Source: Streptomyces carminius
Lineage (GTDB): Bacteria > Actinomycetota > Actinomycetes > Streptomycetales > Streptomycetaceae
Length of the DNA: 64,000 bases
NCBI RefSeq assembly: GCF_002794255.1
Contig: NZ_PGGW01000052.1
Location: 25,797-89,796, forward strand
Reading direction: 5' to 3'
Positions within the stretch are counted from its first letter, which is position 1, and each line of letters begins with the position of its first letter. The position numbers and the translations under genes are program-made. The notes below the pieces were generated by a model. It was not told the DNA's origin and made no database searches. It was given only the letters and a program-made list of their open reading frames with translations. Positions 42,738 through 52,603 of the stretch are shown one piece after another.

Positions 42738-44405
42738 CTATCCCGTGGGCGAGGGTGCCGCGGGAGCGGTGGGTGCCGGGGGAGAGGGGGAGGGCGGCGG
42801 TGAGGCGCCGGGGGAGGGCGTGGACGTGGGCGTGGAGGTGAGGGAGGACGTGGGGGAGGGGGACGGGCCGCCCCGTTCCTCGTCGTCCGGCAGATGGCGG
42901 CTGACCTCGGCCGTCGTCAGGCCCAGCCCGCCGAGGGTGATCTCGTCCCAGGCCTGGAGCCGCTTGCTCTCCTGGTCCAGGTAGAGCACCGAGGCCATCA
43001 CCTTCTCCGGCTCGTCGCCCTCCACGGCCCGCAGTCCGCCGCCGCCCGTGGAGCCCTGGAGCATCAGCCGGGTGCCGTCCTCCAGGATCCGGGTCTTGCG
43101 GACGTGCAGGTGCCCGGCCAGGACCAGGGGCACCTCGCCGTCCACTTCCTCGGCCGCGTCCGGGTTGTGCGCGGCCGCGATGTGCACCGGCTCGCCCCGC
43201 TTCTCGCTCGCCCGGATGGCCGCGGCCAGCTTGCGGCCGGCCCTGATCTCGGCCGGTTTGCCGCCGGGCTTCGTCGAGCGGTCCGGGGTGAACTGCGGGT
43301 CGCCGATGCCCGCGATCCGCAGGCCGTCGAACGTCACCGGGGCGCCGCCGTCCAGGACGTACGCGTTGTCCAGGTCCTCCAGGTAGGCCTGGGTGGAGCG
43401 CGAGTCGTGGTTGCCGCGCACCCACACGAACGGGGCGCCCAGGTCCTCGATCGGATCGAGGAAGCCGTTCTCGGCGGCGGTGCCGTGGTCCATGGTGTCG
43501 CCGGTGTCGATGATCACGTCGATCTCGTACTGCTCGACCAGGGAGGCGATGATGCTCCAGGCGGCCGGGTTGAGGTGGATGTCGGAGACGTGCAGCACCC
43601 GGATCGTGTTCGGGTCGGACTGGTACGACGGCAGGGTGGAGACGGCGTCGTACAGCTTGGTGACATTGGTCACCAGCCGGGCCAGCTCCTGCTCGTAGAC
43701 GTTGAACTCGGTGACGATGCTGCGCGCGTTGCCCACCACGTTGGGGGCGCTGGCCAGCAGCCCGGAGAACCTCGGTTCCAGCACCGACTTCGGGTTCCAG
43801 GTCGAGTACGCCACCGCCCCGGAGGCCGCCAGCAGCGCCAGGGAGAGCCCGCCCGCCGCGAGGGCGCGCCGCGGGCGGCGGTAGACGGCCAGGCCCAGTG
43901 CGGTGGCGCCGGTGAGCACCGCGGCACAGGACTTCACCGCCAGTTCGCGGGTGCCGGACTGGACGTCCTGGGCTATCCGCTCCTCCAGCCCGCTGATCCG
44001 CTCCGGGTGGTCCACCAGCGCCTGGGCCCGCACGGGGTCGAGCTGGTCGACGTCGACGTCGAGGCTGAGCGGGGCGTGGTGGGTGTCCAGGTCGAGCGAG
44101 CCGAGCGGCGGTACGTCGATCCGGGTGCCGCCGGTGGCCGAGGGCTCCAGCGACATCCGGGTGTTCACCGGCCCCACGGGCGCCTGCACGCTGCCCACCA
44201 CCAGCAGCCCGAGCCAGGCGCCCAGCAGGGTGACGACGACCAGTGTGAACGCCCGGGCCCAGGGACGGGAGGTGTGGGACGGGCGGCCGAGGGAGAGCGG
44301 CCTTTCTCCCCGGCGGTGTGTACGGCGGCGCCGGAGAAGAGCGCGCGGAACGGCTGCGGCCCTGCGGGCGGTGGCTCTCAGCGGCCGAAGTGGTTCACGG
44401 CTCAT
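42738..44405 (-). CDS. Membrane-bound metallophosphoesterase
   Basis: 555 residues. Arg-rich cytoplasmic start, a membrane helix at about residues 50-72 (FTLVVVTLLGAWLGLLVVG), two more at about 155-200, then a calcineurin-type phosphatase domain: VLHVSDIHLNP, IDTGDTMDHG, WVRGNHDS, and AGHLHVRK supply the dimetal ligands. The C-terminus is a Pro/Ser/Thr tail (PSPSPTSSLTSTPTSTPSPG). Probably an exported, membrane-held phosphoesterase. Start at ATG 44405 assigned from hydropathy; RBS weak. Confidence 0.88.
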   Translation of the reverse strand: MSREPLRPLRATARRAAAVPRALLRRRRTHRRGERPLSLGRPSHTSRPWARAFTLVVVTLLGAWLGLLVVGSVQAPVGPVNTRMSLEPSATGGTRIDVPPLGSLDLDTHHAPLSLDVDVDQLDPVRAQALVDHPERISGLEERIAQDVQSGTRELAVKSCAAVLTGATALGLAVYRRPRRALAAGGLSLALLAASGAVAYSTWNPKSVLEPRFSGLLASAPNVVGNARSIVTEFNVYEQELARLVTNVTKLYDAVSTLPSYQSDPNTIRVLHVSDIHLNPAAWSIIASLVEQYEIDVIIDTGDTMDHGTAAENGFLDPIEDLGAPFVWVRGNHDSRSTQAYLEDLDNAYVLDGGAPVTFDGLRIAGIGDPQFTPDRSTKPGGKPAEIRAGRKLAAAIRASEKRGEPVHIAAAHNPDAAEEVDGEVPLVLAGHLHVRKTRILEDGTRLMLQGSTGGGGLRAVEGDEPEKVMASVLYLDQESKRLQAWDEITLGGLGLTTAEVSRHLPDDEERGGPSPSPTSSLTSTPTSTPSPGASPPPSPSPPAPTAPAAPSPTG

Positions 44406-44552
44406 GCCGAAGCCTATGCCCGTCCGGAGATCGACTATGCGGCGGCGCGGTGACGGTACGGCGGCGGTACGGCGGCGGCGCGGGGCGGCCGGGGACGCAC
44501 CGGACGGACCCGGGCCCCGCGGCGCCCGGCGGCGGTGGCGGACAATGGGCGC

Positions 44553-44915
44553 GTGCTGGAGATGACGCGCGAGGAGTTCGAGGAACTGGTCGCCGAGGCG
44601 CTCGACCGGATCCCCCCGGAGCTGACGCGGCTCATGGACAACGTGGCGGTGTTCGTGGAGGACGAACCGCCCGCCGAGGATCCCGAGCTGCTCGGGCTGT
44701 ACGAGGGCACGCCCCTGACCGAGCGCGGCGAGTGGTACGCCGGGGTCCTGCCGGACCGCATCACGGTCTACCGCGGCCCCACCCTGCGGATGTGCGAGCG
44801 CGACGGCGGCGACCGCGAGCTGGTCGTCGAGGAGGTGGAGATCACGGTCGTGCACGAGATCGCCCACCACTTCGGCATCGACGACGAGCGGCTGCACGCC
44901 CTGGGGTACGGGTGA
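44553..44915 (+). CDS. Metallopeptidase family protein (zincin, MetX-like DUF1025)
   Basis: 120 residues. Minizincin signature HEIAHHFGI with His101, Glu102 and His105. Starts MTREEFEELVAEALDRIPPEL like other actinobacterial members; biological substrate unknown. GTG 44553 chosen since GACAAT lies exactly 6 nt before it (leaderless -10 spacing). The following fluoride channel gene overlaps the stop by 4 nt. Confidence 0.88.
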   Translation: MLEMTREEFEELVAEALDRIPPELTRLMDNVAVFVEDEPPAEDPELLGLYEGTPLTERGEWYAGVLPDRITVYRGPTLRMCERDGGDRELVVEEVEITVVHEIAHHFGIDDERLHALGYG

Positions 44916-45427
44916 GCGGTCCGCCGTCGGGCGGGCGGGACGAGCCGGACGGGCCCGTGGACCCGGACGTCGATCTGCGCGTCCCCGCCCACCGGGCCGA
45001 GACCGCCGGCGGCCTCCGCTTCCGGCGGACCCTGGCCGTCCTCGCCGCCGTCGCGGCGGGCGGGGCGCTCGGCGCCACCGCCCGGTACGCCCTGATATCG
45101 GCCTGGCCCGCCCCGCCCGGCGGCCTGCCCTGGGCGACCCTCGCCGTCAACACGGCCGGCAGCGCGCTGCTCGGCGTGCTGATGGTGCTGGTGGCCGAGT
45201 ACGGGCGGGGCCACCCGCTGGCGCGGCCCTTCCTGGGCACGGGGGTGCTGGGCGGCTTCACCACCTGCTCGGCGTACGCGCTGGACACCGTCACGCTGCT
45301 GGAGCGGGGCGCGGCGGGCACCGCGTCGGCGTATCTGGGCGGCACGCTCGCCGCCGCGCTCGGCGCGGTCTGGGCGGGCGCCGCGGCGGCCCGGGCGGTG
45401 CTGGGAGGCAGGGCGGTGGCGGGGTGA
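44912..45427 (+). CDS. crcB: Fluoride efflux channel subunit CrcB/FluC 1
   Basis: 171 residues with four membrane helices after a soluble 45-residue acidic N-terminal tail. GALGATARYALI, LAVNTAGSALLGVL and GFLGGFTTCSAYALDTVTLL-type motif (GGFTTCSAYALD) are the FluC signatures. Exports fluoride as a dual-topology or paired dimer. GTGA overlap with both neighbours. Confidence 0.92.
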   Translation: MSGPPSGGRDEPDGPVDPDVDLRVPAHRAETAGGLRFRRTLAVLAAVAAGGALGATARYALISAWPAPPGGLPWATLAVNTAGSALLGVLMVLVAEYGRGHPLARPFLGTGVLGGFTTCSAYALDTVTLLERGAAGTASAYLGGTLAAALGAVWAGAAAARAVLGGRAVAG

Positions 45428-45834
45428 CGGCGGGCGGGGGCGACTGGACCGGCGGCCGGCTCGTCTGGACGGCGGTGGCGCTGGGCGGGGCGGCCGGGGC
45501 GTGTCTGCGGTACGTCGTGGACCGTGCGGTGCAGGCGCGGCACGAGTCGGTCTTCCCGTGGGGCACCCTCACCGTCAACGCCGCGGGCAGCGCGCTGCTC
45601 GGCGCGGTGACCGGCGCGGCCTGGGCGGGAGCGGCCGGGCCGGGCGCGGTGGCGCTGCTCGGCACCGGGCTGTGCGGCGCGCTGACGACGTACTCCACCT
45701 TCTCCTACGAGACGCTGCGGCTGGCCGAACGCGGCCGGGCGCGGGCGGCGCTGGCGAACGCCGTGCTCACCCCGGCGGTCGCGCTGGGTTCTCTCTGGGC
45801 GGGTCTGGCCCTGGTGCGTTACCTGGCGGGCTGA
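45424..45834 (+). CDS. crcB: Fluoride efflux channel subunit CrcB/FluC 2
   Basis: 136 residues, four helices: GGAAGACLRYVVDRAV, LTVNAAGSALLGAVTG, LCGALTTYSTFSYETLRL, NAVLTPAVALGSLWAGLAL. The TTYSTFS element is the canonical FluC polar track. Overlaps the first copy by GTGA; paired genes suggest a heterodimer with opposite topologies. Confidence 0.93.
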   Translation: MTAGGGDWTGGRLVWTAVALGGAAGACLRYVVDRAVQARHESVFPWGTLTVNAAGSALLGAVTGAAWAGAAGPGAVALLGTGLCGALTTYSTFSYETLRLAERGRARAALANAVLTPAVALGSLWAGLALVRYLAG

Positions 45835-45889
45835 CGGGAGTTGGGCAGGGCGCCCGTCCTCATCCCGCCCCGCCCCGGAGGTGCCGCCC

Positions 45890-46663
45890 GTGCGCCGGAT
45901 CCCGTCCGCCACCCGTACGTCCCCGTGTGTCCCGGCCCGTACGGGTGCCCGCACGGCTGTCCGTGCGGGTGTCGGTGCCCTGCTGCTCGCCGCGCTCGGC
46001 GGCTGCATGACGATCGGCTCCCCGGACGAGGAGGACGGCGGCGGGCGGCGGCCCGCCGGGCACCAGGTGTCCCGCGACGCCGCCGACCCGCGCCCGGAGG
46101 GCGTGGCGGTGCCGCGCGCCGGGGACGGCCACGGCGGCGGGCGGCGCGGGCCGGCGCGGAAGGACGGCGGGGACGGAGCGGGGGACGGGAGGGACCGGAG
46201 CGGCGGCAAGGCCGGCAAGGCCGGCAAGGCCGGCAAGAACGGTGCGGACGGCGGCGCGGACCGGGACGCCGGGGATGCCCGGGGCCGCGACGCCACCCGG
46301 CGGCCGTCCGGCCGGTCCTCCCGCCCCGCCGACCCCTCGCGTCCCGGGCGCACGCCCACGGCGGGCGGCGACCGCCCCTCGCCGCCCCCGTCCGTCCCGT
46401 CCTCCCCGTCGCTCACCACCCCGCCCGCCGTCCCCTCCTCGGCGCCCCCGTCCTCGCCGACCTCCGGGGACGGTCCGGGCGAGGGGCCGGACGGTTCCCT
46501 CGCGGGGGCGGGAATGAACGACGGCGCGCCCCGTGTTCACTCCGTGTACGCTTACGAATCCGCTGACTCCGACCGCCTCGGACACCATCTCGACCACCGC
46601 TCCGCCCTCCGCCCCACCCACCGCCCCGAGGAGCCCCGGACCGACTCCGGCGAACAGCTCTGA
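45890..46663 (+). CDS. Low-complexity lipoprotein
   Basis: 257 residues. Signal peptide with lipobox (LLLAALGGC) and then a Gly/Asp/Arg/Lys-rich region with GKAGKAGKAGK repeats, a long Pro/Ser tract (SPPPSVPSSPSLTTPPAV), and a short unrelated C-terminus. Most of the protein is probably disordered and outside the membrane. GTG 45890 has GGAGG 8 nt upstream. No family known. Confidence 0.65.
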   Translation: MRRIPSATRTSPCVPARTGARTAVRAGVGALLLAALGGCMTIGSPDEEDGGGRRPAGHQVSRDAADPRPEGVAVPRAGDGHGGGRRGPARKDGGDGAGDGRDRSGGKAGKAGKAGKNGADGGADRDAGDARGRDATRRPSGRSSRPADPSRPGRTPTAGGDRPSPPPSVPSSPSLTTPPAVPSSAPPSSPTSGDGPGEGPDGSLAGAGMNDGAPRVHSVYAYESADSDRLGHHLDHRSALRPTHRPEEPRTDSGEQL

Positions 46664-46910
46664 AACAGGGGACGGTAGACTGACCGCAGCGGTCTCCACC
46701 GCCGACCCTCGGCCCCCGGAAAGGGATTTGCGCTCCGGGACACGGGGTCGTATGGTGGCAGATCGTTTGATCCCATTTGCCCGGCGCCGTTTCCAGCGCG
46801 CCGTGTGGCGCGTCCCTTACCCGAACCGTGGCTGACCGCACCGAGGCGGTCGTATGCGAGAACACGGAGTTGTGGGCGCGTGCCATGACTCCGGAAGGTT
46901 TTGTCTTCGC

Positions 46911-48914
<2,004 letters not shown>

Positions 48915-48944
48915 CCACGGCACCCGTCCCACGGCGACACCTTG

Positions 48945-48981
48945 AGGGCCCGGCCCGGAGCACCGCTCCGGGCCGGGCCCT
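48945..48981 (+). terminator. Terminator of the DEAD-box helicase gene
   Basis: Perfect 17-bp inverted repeat (AGGGCCCGGCCCGGAGC and complement) with a 3-nt loop, 31 nt after the stop codon. Confidence 0.8.
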
Positions 48982-49116
48982 CCGCCGTTCCCGGCCGCGG
49001 CCCGCCCGGGTCCCGGACAGGGTTCAACGAGGCTCCCGCCGAAGAGGTTCATCACCTGTCGCGGCACGCGCAATGCCTTCGGAGCACGACGGGTGCGCGG
49101 GCTATGCTTCGGGGGC

Positions 49117-49189
49117 GGGCCGTTAGCTCAATTGGCAGAGCAGTGGACTTTTAATCCATTGGTTGTGGGTTCGAGTCCCACACGGCCTA
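49117..49189 (+). tRNA. tRNA-Lys(TTT)
   Basis: 73 nt. Acceptor GGGCCGT/ACGGCCT (first pair G-T wobble), D-loop AATTGGCA, anticodon stem TGGAC/CCATT-type pairing around loop TTTTAAT (anticodon TTT), T-arm GTGGG-TTCGAGT-CCCAC, discriminator A. TATGCT lies 8 nt upstream as a -10 box with TTCGGA about 19 nt before it. Confidence 0.94.
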
Positions 49190-49230
49190 CGGACGCGGGG
49201 GAGGGGAAGACCCTCCGGCCCGTGAAGGGG

Positions 49231-49266
49231 AGCGCCCCGGGTTGGCTTCGGCCGACTCGGGGCGCT
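49231..49266 (+). terminator. Terminator after tRNA-Lys
   Basis: A long hairpin: AGCGCCCCG / CGGGGCGCT outer stem and GGTTGGC / GCCGACT inner stem around a TTCG tetraloop. Confidence 0.8.
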
Positions 49267-49410
49267 TCGAGGTTCCGAGGCTGGTGCGTGAGCGCCTGTG
49301 CGAAGGGTGGCTGCGCGCCGAGCCCGTGGACGAGCCGTTGGACCTCGTGGCTGTCAGGCCCCCACCGGCTCTCCGGCTTTGGTGATGGCCGTGGTCGGAA
49401 CGCGTGGCGC

Positions 49411-49902
49411 TCAGCCTCGGCGGGCGGCGCCGTCCGGCCACACCACGTCCACGGGGATGCCCGCCGCCTGGGCTTCGAGAACGGTGTCGGCGGTGCCGCC
49501 GCCCTTGCCCGTGGGGGGCTCGCCGTTCCATACGGCGACGAGTCGGTCGGCGCGTTCGATGAGGACGGCGTTGGCGGCCTCGTACGCCTGTCGGTTGGCG
49601 GTCTCGTGGGGAAGGACCAGGACTTCGGCGGCGGCATCGACGAGCCGGTCGAAGAGAGGCGCGTGATCGGGCTTGACCTTGTTCTGGCAGTAGTCCCGGG
49701 AGGGAATGACGGCGATCAGGCGTCCGCCGGCGGCGAGGACGGCTTCGGCGAACAGGGAGTCGGCACCCTTGGCGATGCAGGAGACGCCGACGAGTTCACC
49801 GTCATCGGCGTACTGCCTGAGCAGGTCGTCCAGGGCGGTGCGGACCAGGGGGATGCTGTCCCCGGTCAAGTCCATGTGCCCGGTTACCGAGATGGTCGTC
49901 AC
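49411..49902 (-). CDS. SLOG/YpsA-like nucleotide-binding protein
   Basis: 163 residues: TISVTGHMDLTGDSIPLVRTALDDLL, ELVGVSCIAKGADSLFAEAVLAAGGRLIAVIPSRDY, and ANAVLIERADRLVAVWNGEPPTGKGGGTADTV. The conserved TGHMDL, GADSLFAE and GKGGGTADTV loops fit the SLOG Rossmannoid fold, a family that senses nucleotide-derived ligands. GTG 49902 with AAGGGGAG upstream. It follows the XRE-TPR gene by 17 nt on the same strand, so they are co-transcribed. Possible sensor for the regulator; ligand unknown. Confidence 0.78.
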   Translation of the reverse strand: MTTISVTGHMDLTGDSIPLVRTALDDLLRQYADDGELVGVSCIAKGADSLFAEAVLAAGGRLIAVIPSRDYCQNKVKPDHAPLFDRLVDAAAEVLVLPHETANRQAYEAANAVLIERADRLVAVWNGEPPTGKGGGTADTVLEAQAAGIPVDVVWPDGAARRG

Positions 49903-49919
49903 GGTCGTCGCTCCCCTTC

Positions 49920-51371
49920 TCAGGTCGACAGCAGGTCGCGGATCCTGTCGCGGACCTCGCGTACGGGACGGGCCGCGCTGTTGCCCACGGTGTACGGGTA
50001 CAGCTCGCCGAGCTGGGTGCGGACCCGGCTGGAGCGCGTGGCACAGGCAGCGTCTACGGCGTGGTGGGTTTCCGCCACGGCGCCAGTGAGGTCGCCGAGC
50101 AGGAAGTGGCACTGGGCCAGGCCGATACGGTCCAGGGCGTGGCTGCGGCTCGCCTCGGGGCCGCGCCGGGCCAGGGCCTGGCGGATTTCGATGGCCGCGT
50201 TCTCGGCATGCTGTTTGGGGTTCTGCCGGGCGAGGTCGAGGAGCCGACCGCCGGTAGTGCCGGCGAGCTCGGCCTCGTCGAAGTACACGATCCAGTACGG
50301 CTCCTCGCCCTTCTTGGTGTTGGCGAGGGACTCGGTGGCCTGGGCGGTGGCGCGCTGGAAGGCAGCGGTGCGGCCCATCGCCGCGTACGACCATGCCTCC
50401 CGGGTGTGGAGCATGGCGCGCACCCTGGGGCCGGCGACGTGCCGGGCGCCTTCCTGGGCGAGGCGGATGAGTTCGAGGGCGTCTTGGGGCCGGTCGCGGT
50501 AGAGCATCTGCCGAGCCATGCCGGCCAGGACGTTGGCGCCGAAGACCATGTCGCCGCCGGCGTGGGAGGCGCGCAGGGCGAGCAGGTAGTAGTCCTGGGT
50601 TCGGCGCTGGAGTCCGGAGTCCCAGGCCATGGTGGCCGCGGTTCCGGCGAGCTGGGCCATGACTTGGTACAGGCGATGCTCGACCTGGGGGGCCTGGTGT
50701 TCGCCAAGGTGAGCGGCGACCTCACTGAGCTGGCCCAGGATGGCCTTGCGCCGAAGGCCACCGCCGTACTTGTGGTCCCAGGCGCGGAAGACGCGCGCCG
50801 TGGACTCCAGCTCCTCGACCTCCCTTACGCCGAGCCGTCCGCGACGACGTGGCCGGGCGGCGGAGGGCGCAGGCTGGAGCCACCCCTCCAGTGGGTCGAG
50901 CAAGGTGGCGCCGGTGACGGCGGTTCCGGCCAGAGCGCGAGTCGCCGCGCGTCGGTCCATCACGAGATCGCTCCTCGTCAGGTGGGCAGCCAGGTCCACT
51001 GTGGCATCCGGCCGCCAGGGGACCTCCTCGGTGCTGAGCCGCTCACCCTCCGGCTCCACCGACGGCTTGTCCCGGACCGGGCGGCTCTCCCAGGGACGTG
51101 ATGCGAGGCCGAGGAGATGGCCGGGGATACGGAGTCCGTCGGAGACACGGCAGATGACATCGAAGCTGGTGACCTGCTGCTGACCGCTGATGATCGTGGA
51201 GACCTTGCCCGGGGTGAGGCGGCAGGCGGAGGCGATGCGGTTCTGCGACAGGCCGCTGTACTTCTTGATCAGGGCGAAAGCGGCTGCGAAGTCGTGCTCC
51301 GCCAGGGCTCGGCGGACATCCTCGCGTTCGAGGAGGTCAGGAGCGAGCGGGCCGGGGGTGGTGGCGTCCAT
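49920..51371 (-). CDS. XRE-family regulator with TPR-like sensor domain
   Basis: 483 residues. HTH: FAAAFALIKKYSGLSQNRIASACRLTPGKVSTIISGQQQVTSFDVICRVSDGL near residues 30-85, a linker, then about 330 residues of helical repeats (VEELESTARVFRAWDHKYGGG, AHLGEHQAPQVEHRLYQVMAQLAGTAATMAW, DMVFGANVLAGMARQMLYRD) of TPR type. Divergent from the lanthipeptide genes and the likely pathway regulator. CGGAAG lies 8 nt before ATG 51371. Confidence 0.88.
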   Translation of the reverse strand: MDATTPGPLAPDLLEREDVRRALAEHDFAAAFALIKKYSGLSQNRIASACRLTPGKVSTIISGQQQVTSFDVICRVSDGLRIPGHLLGLASRPWESRPVRDKPSVEPEGERLSTEEVPWRPDATVDLAAHLTRSDLVMDRRAATRALAGTAVTGATLLDPLEGWLQPAPSAARPRRRGRLGVREVEELESTARVFRAWDHKYGGGLRRKAILGQLSEVAAHLGEHQAPQVEHRLYQVMAQLAGTAATMAWDSGLQRRTQDYYLLALRASHAGGDMVFGANVLAGMARQMLYRDRPQDALELIRLAQEGARHVAGPRVRAMLHTREAWSYAAMGRTAAFQRATAQATESLANTKKGEEPYWIVYFDEAELAGTTGGRLLDLARQNPKQHAENAAIEIRQALARRGPEASRSHALDRIGLAQCHFLLGDLTGAVAETHHAVDAACATRSSRVRTQLGELYPYTVGNSAARPVREVRDRIRDLLST

Positions 51372-51569
51372 GGGGCCAACTTCCGGTGCGATCGTAGGCG
51401 CGATCAAGCTTCTTACGAAGCCGGGAACGAGGGTATTCCCGCCTCGGCAATACCCGCTGGTCATATCGCACCTGTCCACGTCAGGCGACGCTTGGTAAGC
51501 AACCGAACCCCATCGGTGACCGACTCCGAGGGCTCGGCTGACCTGCACTCCAGCGGACGGAGGAGAGCC
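51372..51569. promoter_or_regulatory. Divergent promoter region of the lanthipeptide cluster
   Basis: 198 nt between the XRE regulator and the first biosynthetic-side gene. It contains GGGTATT (51431-51437) and AATACCC (51449-51455), a perfect 7-bp inverted repeat with 11-nt spacer, a candidate regulator site. Confidence 0.55.
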
Positions 51570-51983
51570 ATGCCCACGTACTCGCAGCAGCCCCGCCTGC
51601 CCCGGGCAACCTGGGCGCGACATCTGAGCCAGCCGGAGCTCTTCGCCGCCGGCCGGGACTGGGACGCCATTCGCGTCGAGGCCGGCACCGGTGTACGGGC
51701 GGTGCGCTTCCTCGAAGCCTCCGGCGTCCCCGTGGGGCCGGTGCTGCACGGCCGGGGCAATGGTCAGGCGTACTTCCTCACCCCGCCCGGTACCGCACGG
51801 GGATGGCGGCAGAAACGGAGCCGTGCGCCCGGCCAGGGATCGTGGGTCGCCCTGGCTCCGCCGGGATGGGTGGGCGGCATGCTCAGATGGGTAAGCGCCC
51901 CGACCGACGGCCCGCCATACACAGCAGTCCGCGACCTCACCCTCGCACTGACCTTCGCCGCGCTTGAGGAGACCGGCCAGTGA
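51570..51983 (+). CDS. Hypothetical protein of the lanthipeptide locus
   Basis: 137 residues: LPRATWARHLSQPELFAAGRDWDAIRVEAGTGVRAVRFLEASGVPVGPVLHGRGNGQAYFLTPPGT and a C-terminal WVALAPPGWVGGMLRWVS. No membrane segment, no family recognised. GGAGGAG lies 4 nt before the ATG. First gene of the presumed rightward operon, which ends with the methyltransferase. Confidence 0.7.
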   Translation: MPTYSQQPRLPRATWARHLSQPELFAAGRDWDAIRVEAGTGVRAVRFLEASGVPVGPVLHGRGNGQAYFLTPPGTARGWRQKRSRAPGQGSWVALAPPGWVGGMLRWVSAPTDGPPYTAVRDLTLALTFAALEETGQ

Positions 51984-52017
51984 CCTCGTGGCCCCGGCCC
52001 ACCCGGAGGCGATCGTG

Positions 52018-52227
52018 ATGACGCGAGCGGTGAGGTGGCTGGCCTGCTTCACAGGGCCGCTCCTGACCGTGCTGATCTCCGCGTCCTGCGGCTTCGTGAT
52101 CGGCTTCGCGGTCTCTGCTGTCCCACCAACCCCTGAACCCCATCTCTCTGCCGGAGACCGCACATCCCTTCAACGGCTTCCCAGCCACATGGTCCCGGCA
52201 GGGAGCGGGCCACCGGCCGGCCCATGA
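52018..52227 (+). CDS. Small membrane protein of the lanthipeptide locus
   Basis: 69 residues: one hydrophobic helix (WLACFTGPLLTVLISASCGFVIGFAVSAV, residues 7-35) then a soluble tail. GGAGG lies 8 nt before the ATG; a GTG one codon upstream is also possible. Might be an immunity or export helper peptide, which the cluster otherwise lacks, but this is inference. Confidence 0.6.
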   Translation: MTRAVRWLACFTGPLLTVLISASCGFVIGFAVSAVPPTPEPHLSAGDRTSLQRLPSHMVPAGSGPPAGP

Positions 52228-52382
52228 ACGAGCGGCCCTGAACGACGGCCACGTACGGACCCGAACGCGGTACCCGCGCACCCGGCTGCCACGGGCCCGT
52301 GTGCAGCCGGATGCGGGGGTACCGCGCTCCCCCGTCCACATCTCCTGTGGGCGGCTCAACCATCCCCTTCGGAGGTACTGGA

Positions 52383-52532
52383 ATGGCAACCGGGACGACC
52401 GAGACGGCGCCGATGACCGGCGACAACTGGCAGCTCACCATCGCGATCACGGACTCGCCGGTACCCGTGGCCGAAGCCTGCGACACCAGCGACGGGTGCG
52501 AGTCCACCTGCGCCTCCTCCTGCACGAGCTGA
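52383..52532 (+). CDS. FxLD-type class I lanthipeptide precursor
   Basis: 49 residues. Leader MATGTTETAPMTGDNWQLTIAI..., core ACDTSDGCESTCASSCTS with Cys33, Cys39, Cys43 and Cys47 and Ser/Thr at 35, 36, 41, 42, 45, 46, 48, 49. The CDTSDGC..TC.SSC arrangement is that of FxLD-family precursors, though the eponymous F-x-L-D leader motif is here WQLT. Asp37-Gly38 is a likely isoaspartate/aspartimide site for the clustered methyltransferase. GGAGG 7 nt before ATG. A 16-bp hairpin follows the gene. Confidence 0.88.
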   Translation: MATGTTETAPMTGDNWQLTIAITDSPVPVAEACDTSDGCESTCASSCTS

Positions 52533-52546
52533 CCCACACACCGGAA

Positions 52547-52582
52547 CCGGTGCGGGCCGGGCAACCGCCCGGCCCGCACCGG
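52547..52582 (+). terminator. Attenuator hairpin between precursor and lanB
   Basis: CCGGTGCGGGCCGGGC and its exact complement form a perfect 16-bp stem with a 4-nt loop (AACC), in the 71-nt gap between precursor and dehydratase genes. Such partial terminators keep precursor mRNA in excess. Confidence 0.85.
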
Positions 52583-52603
52583 CCCAGCCGAACGGGATCC
52601 CAC

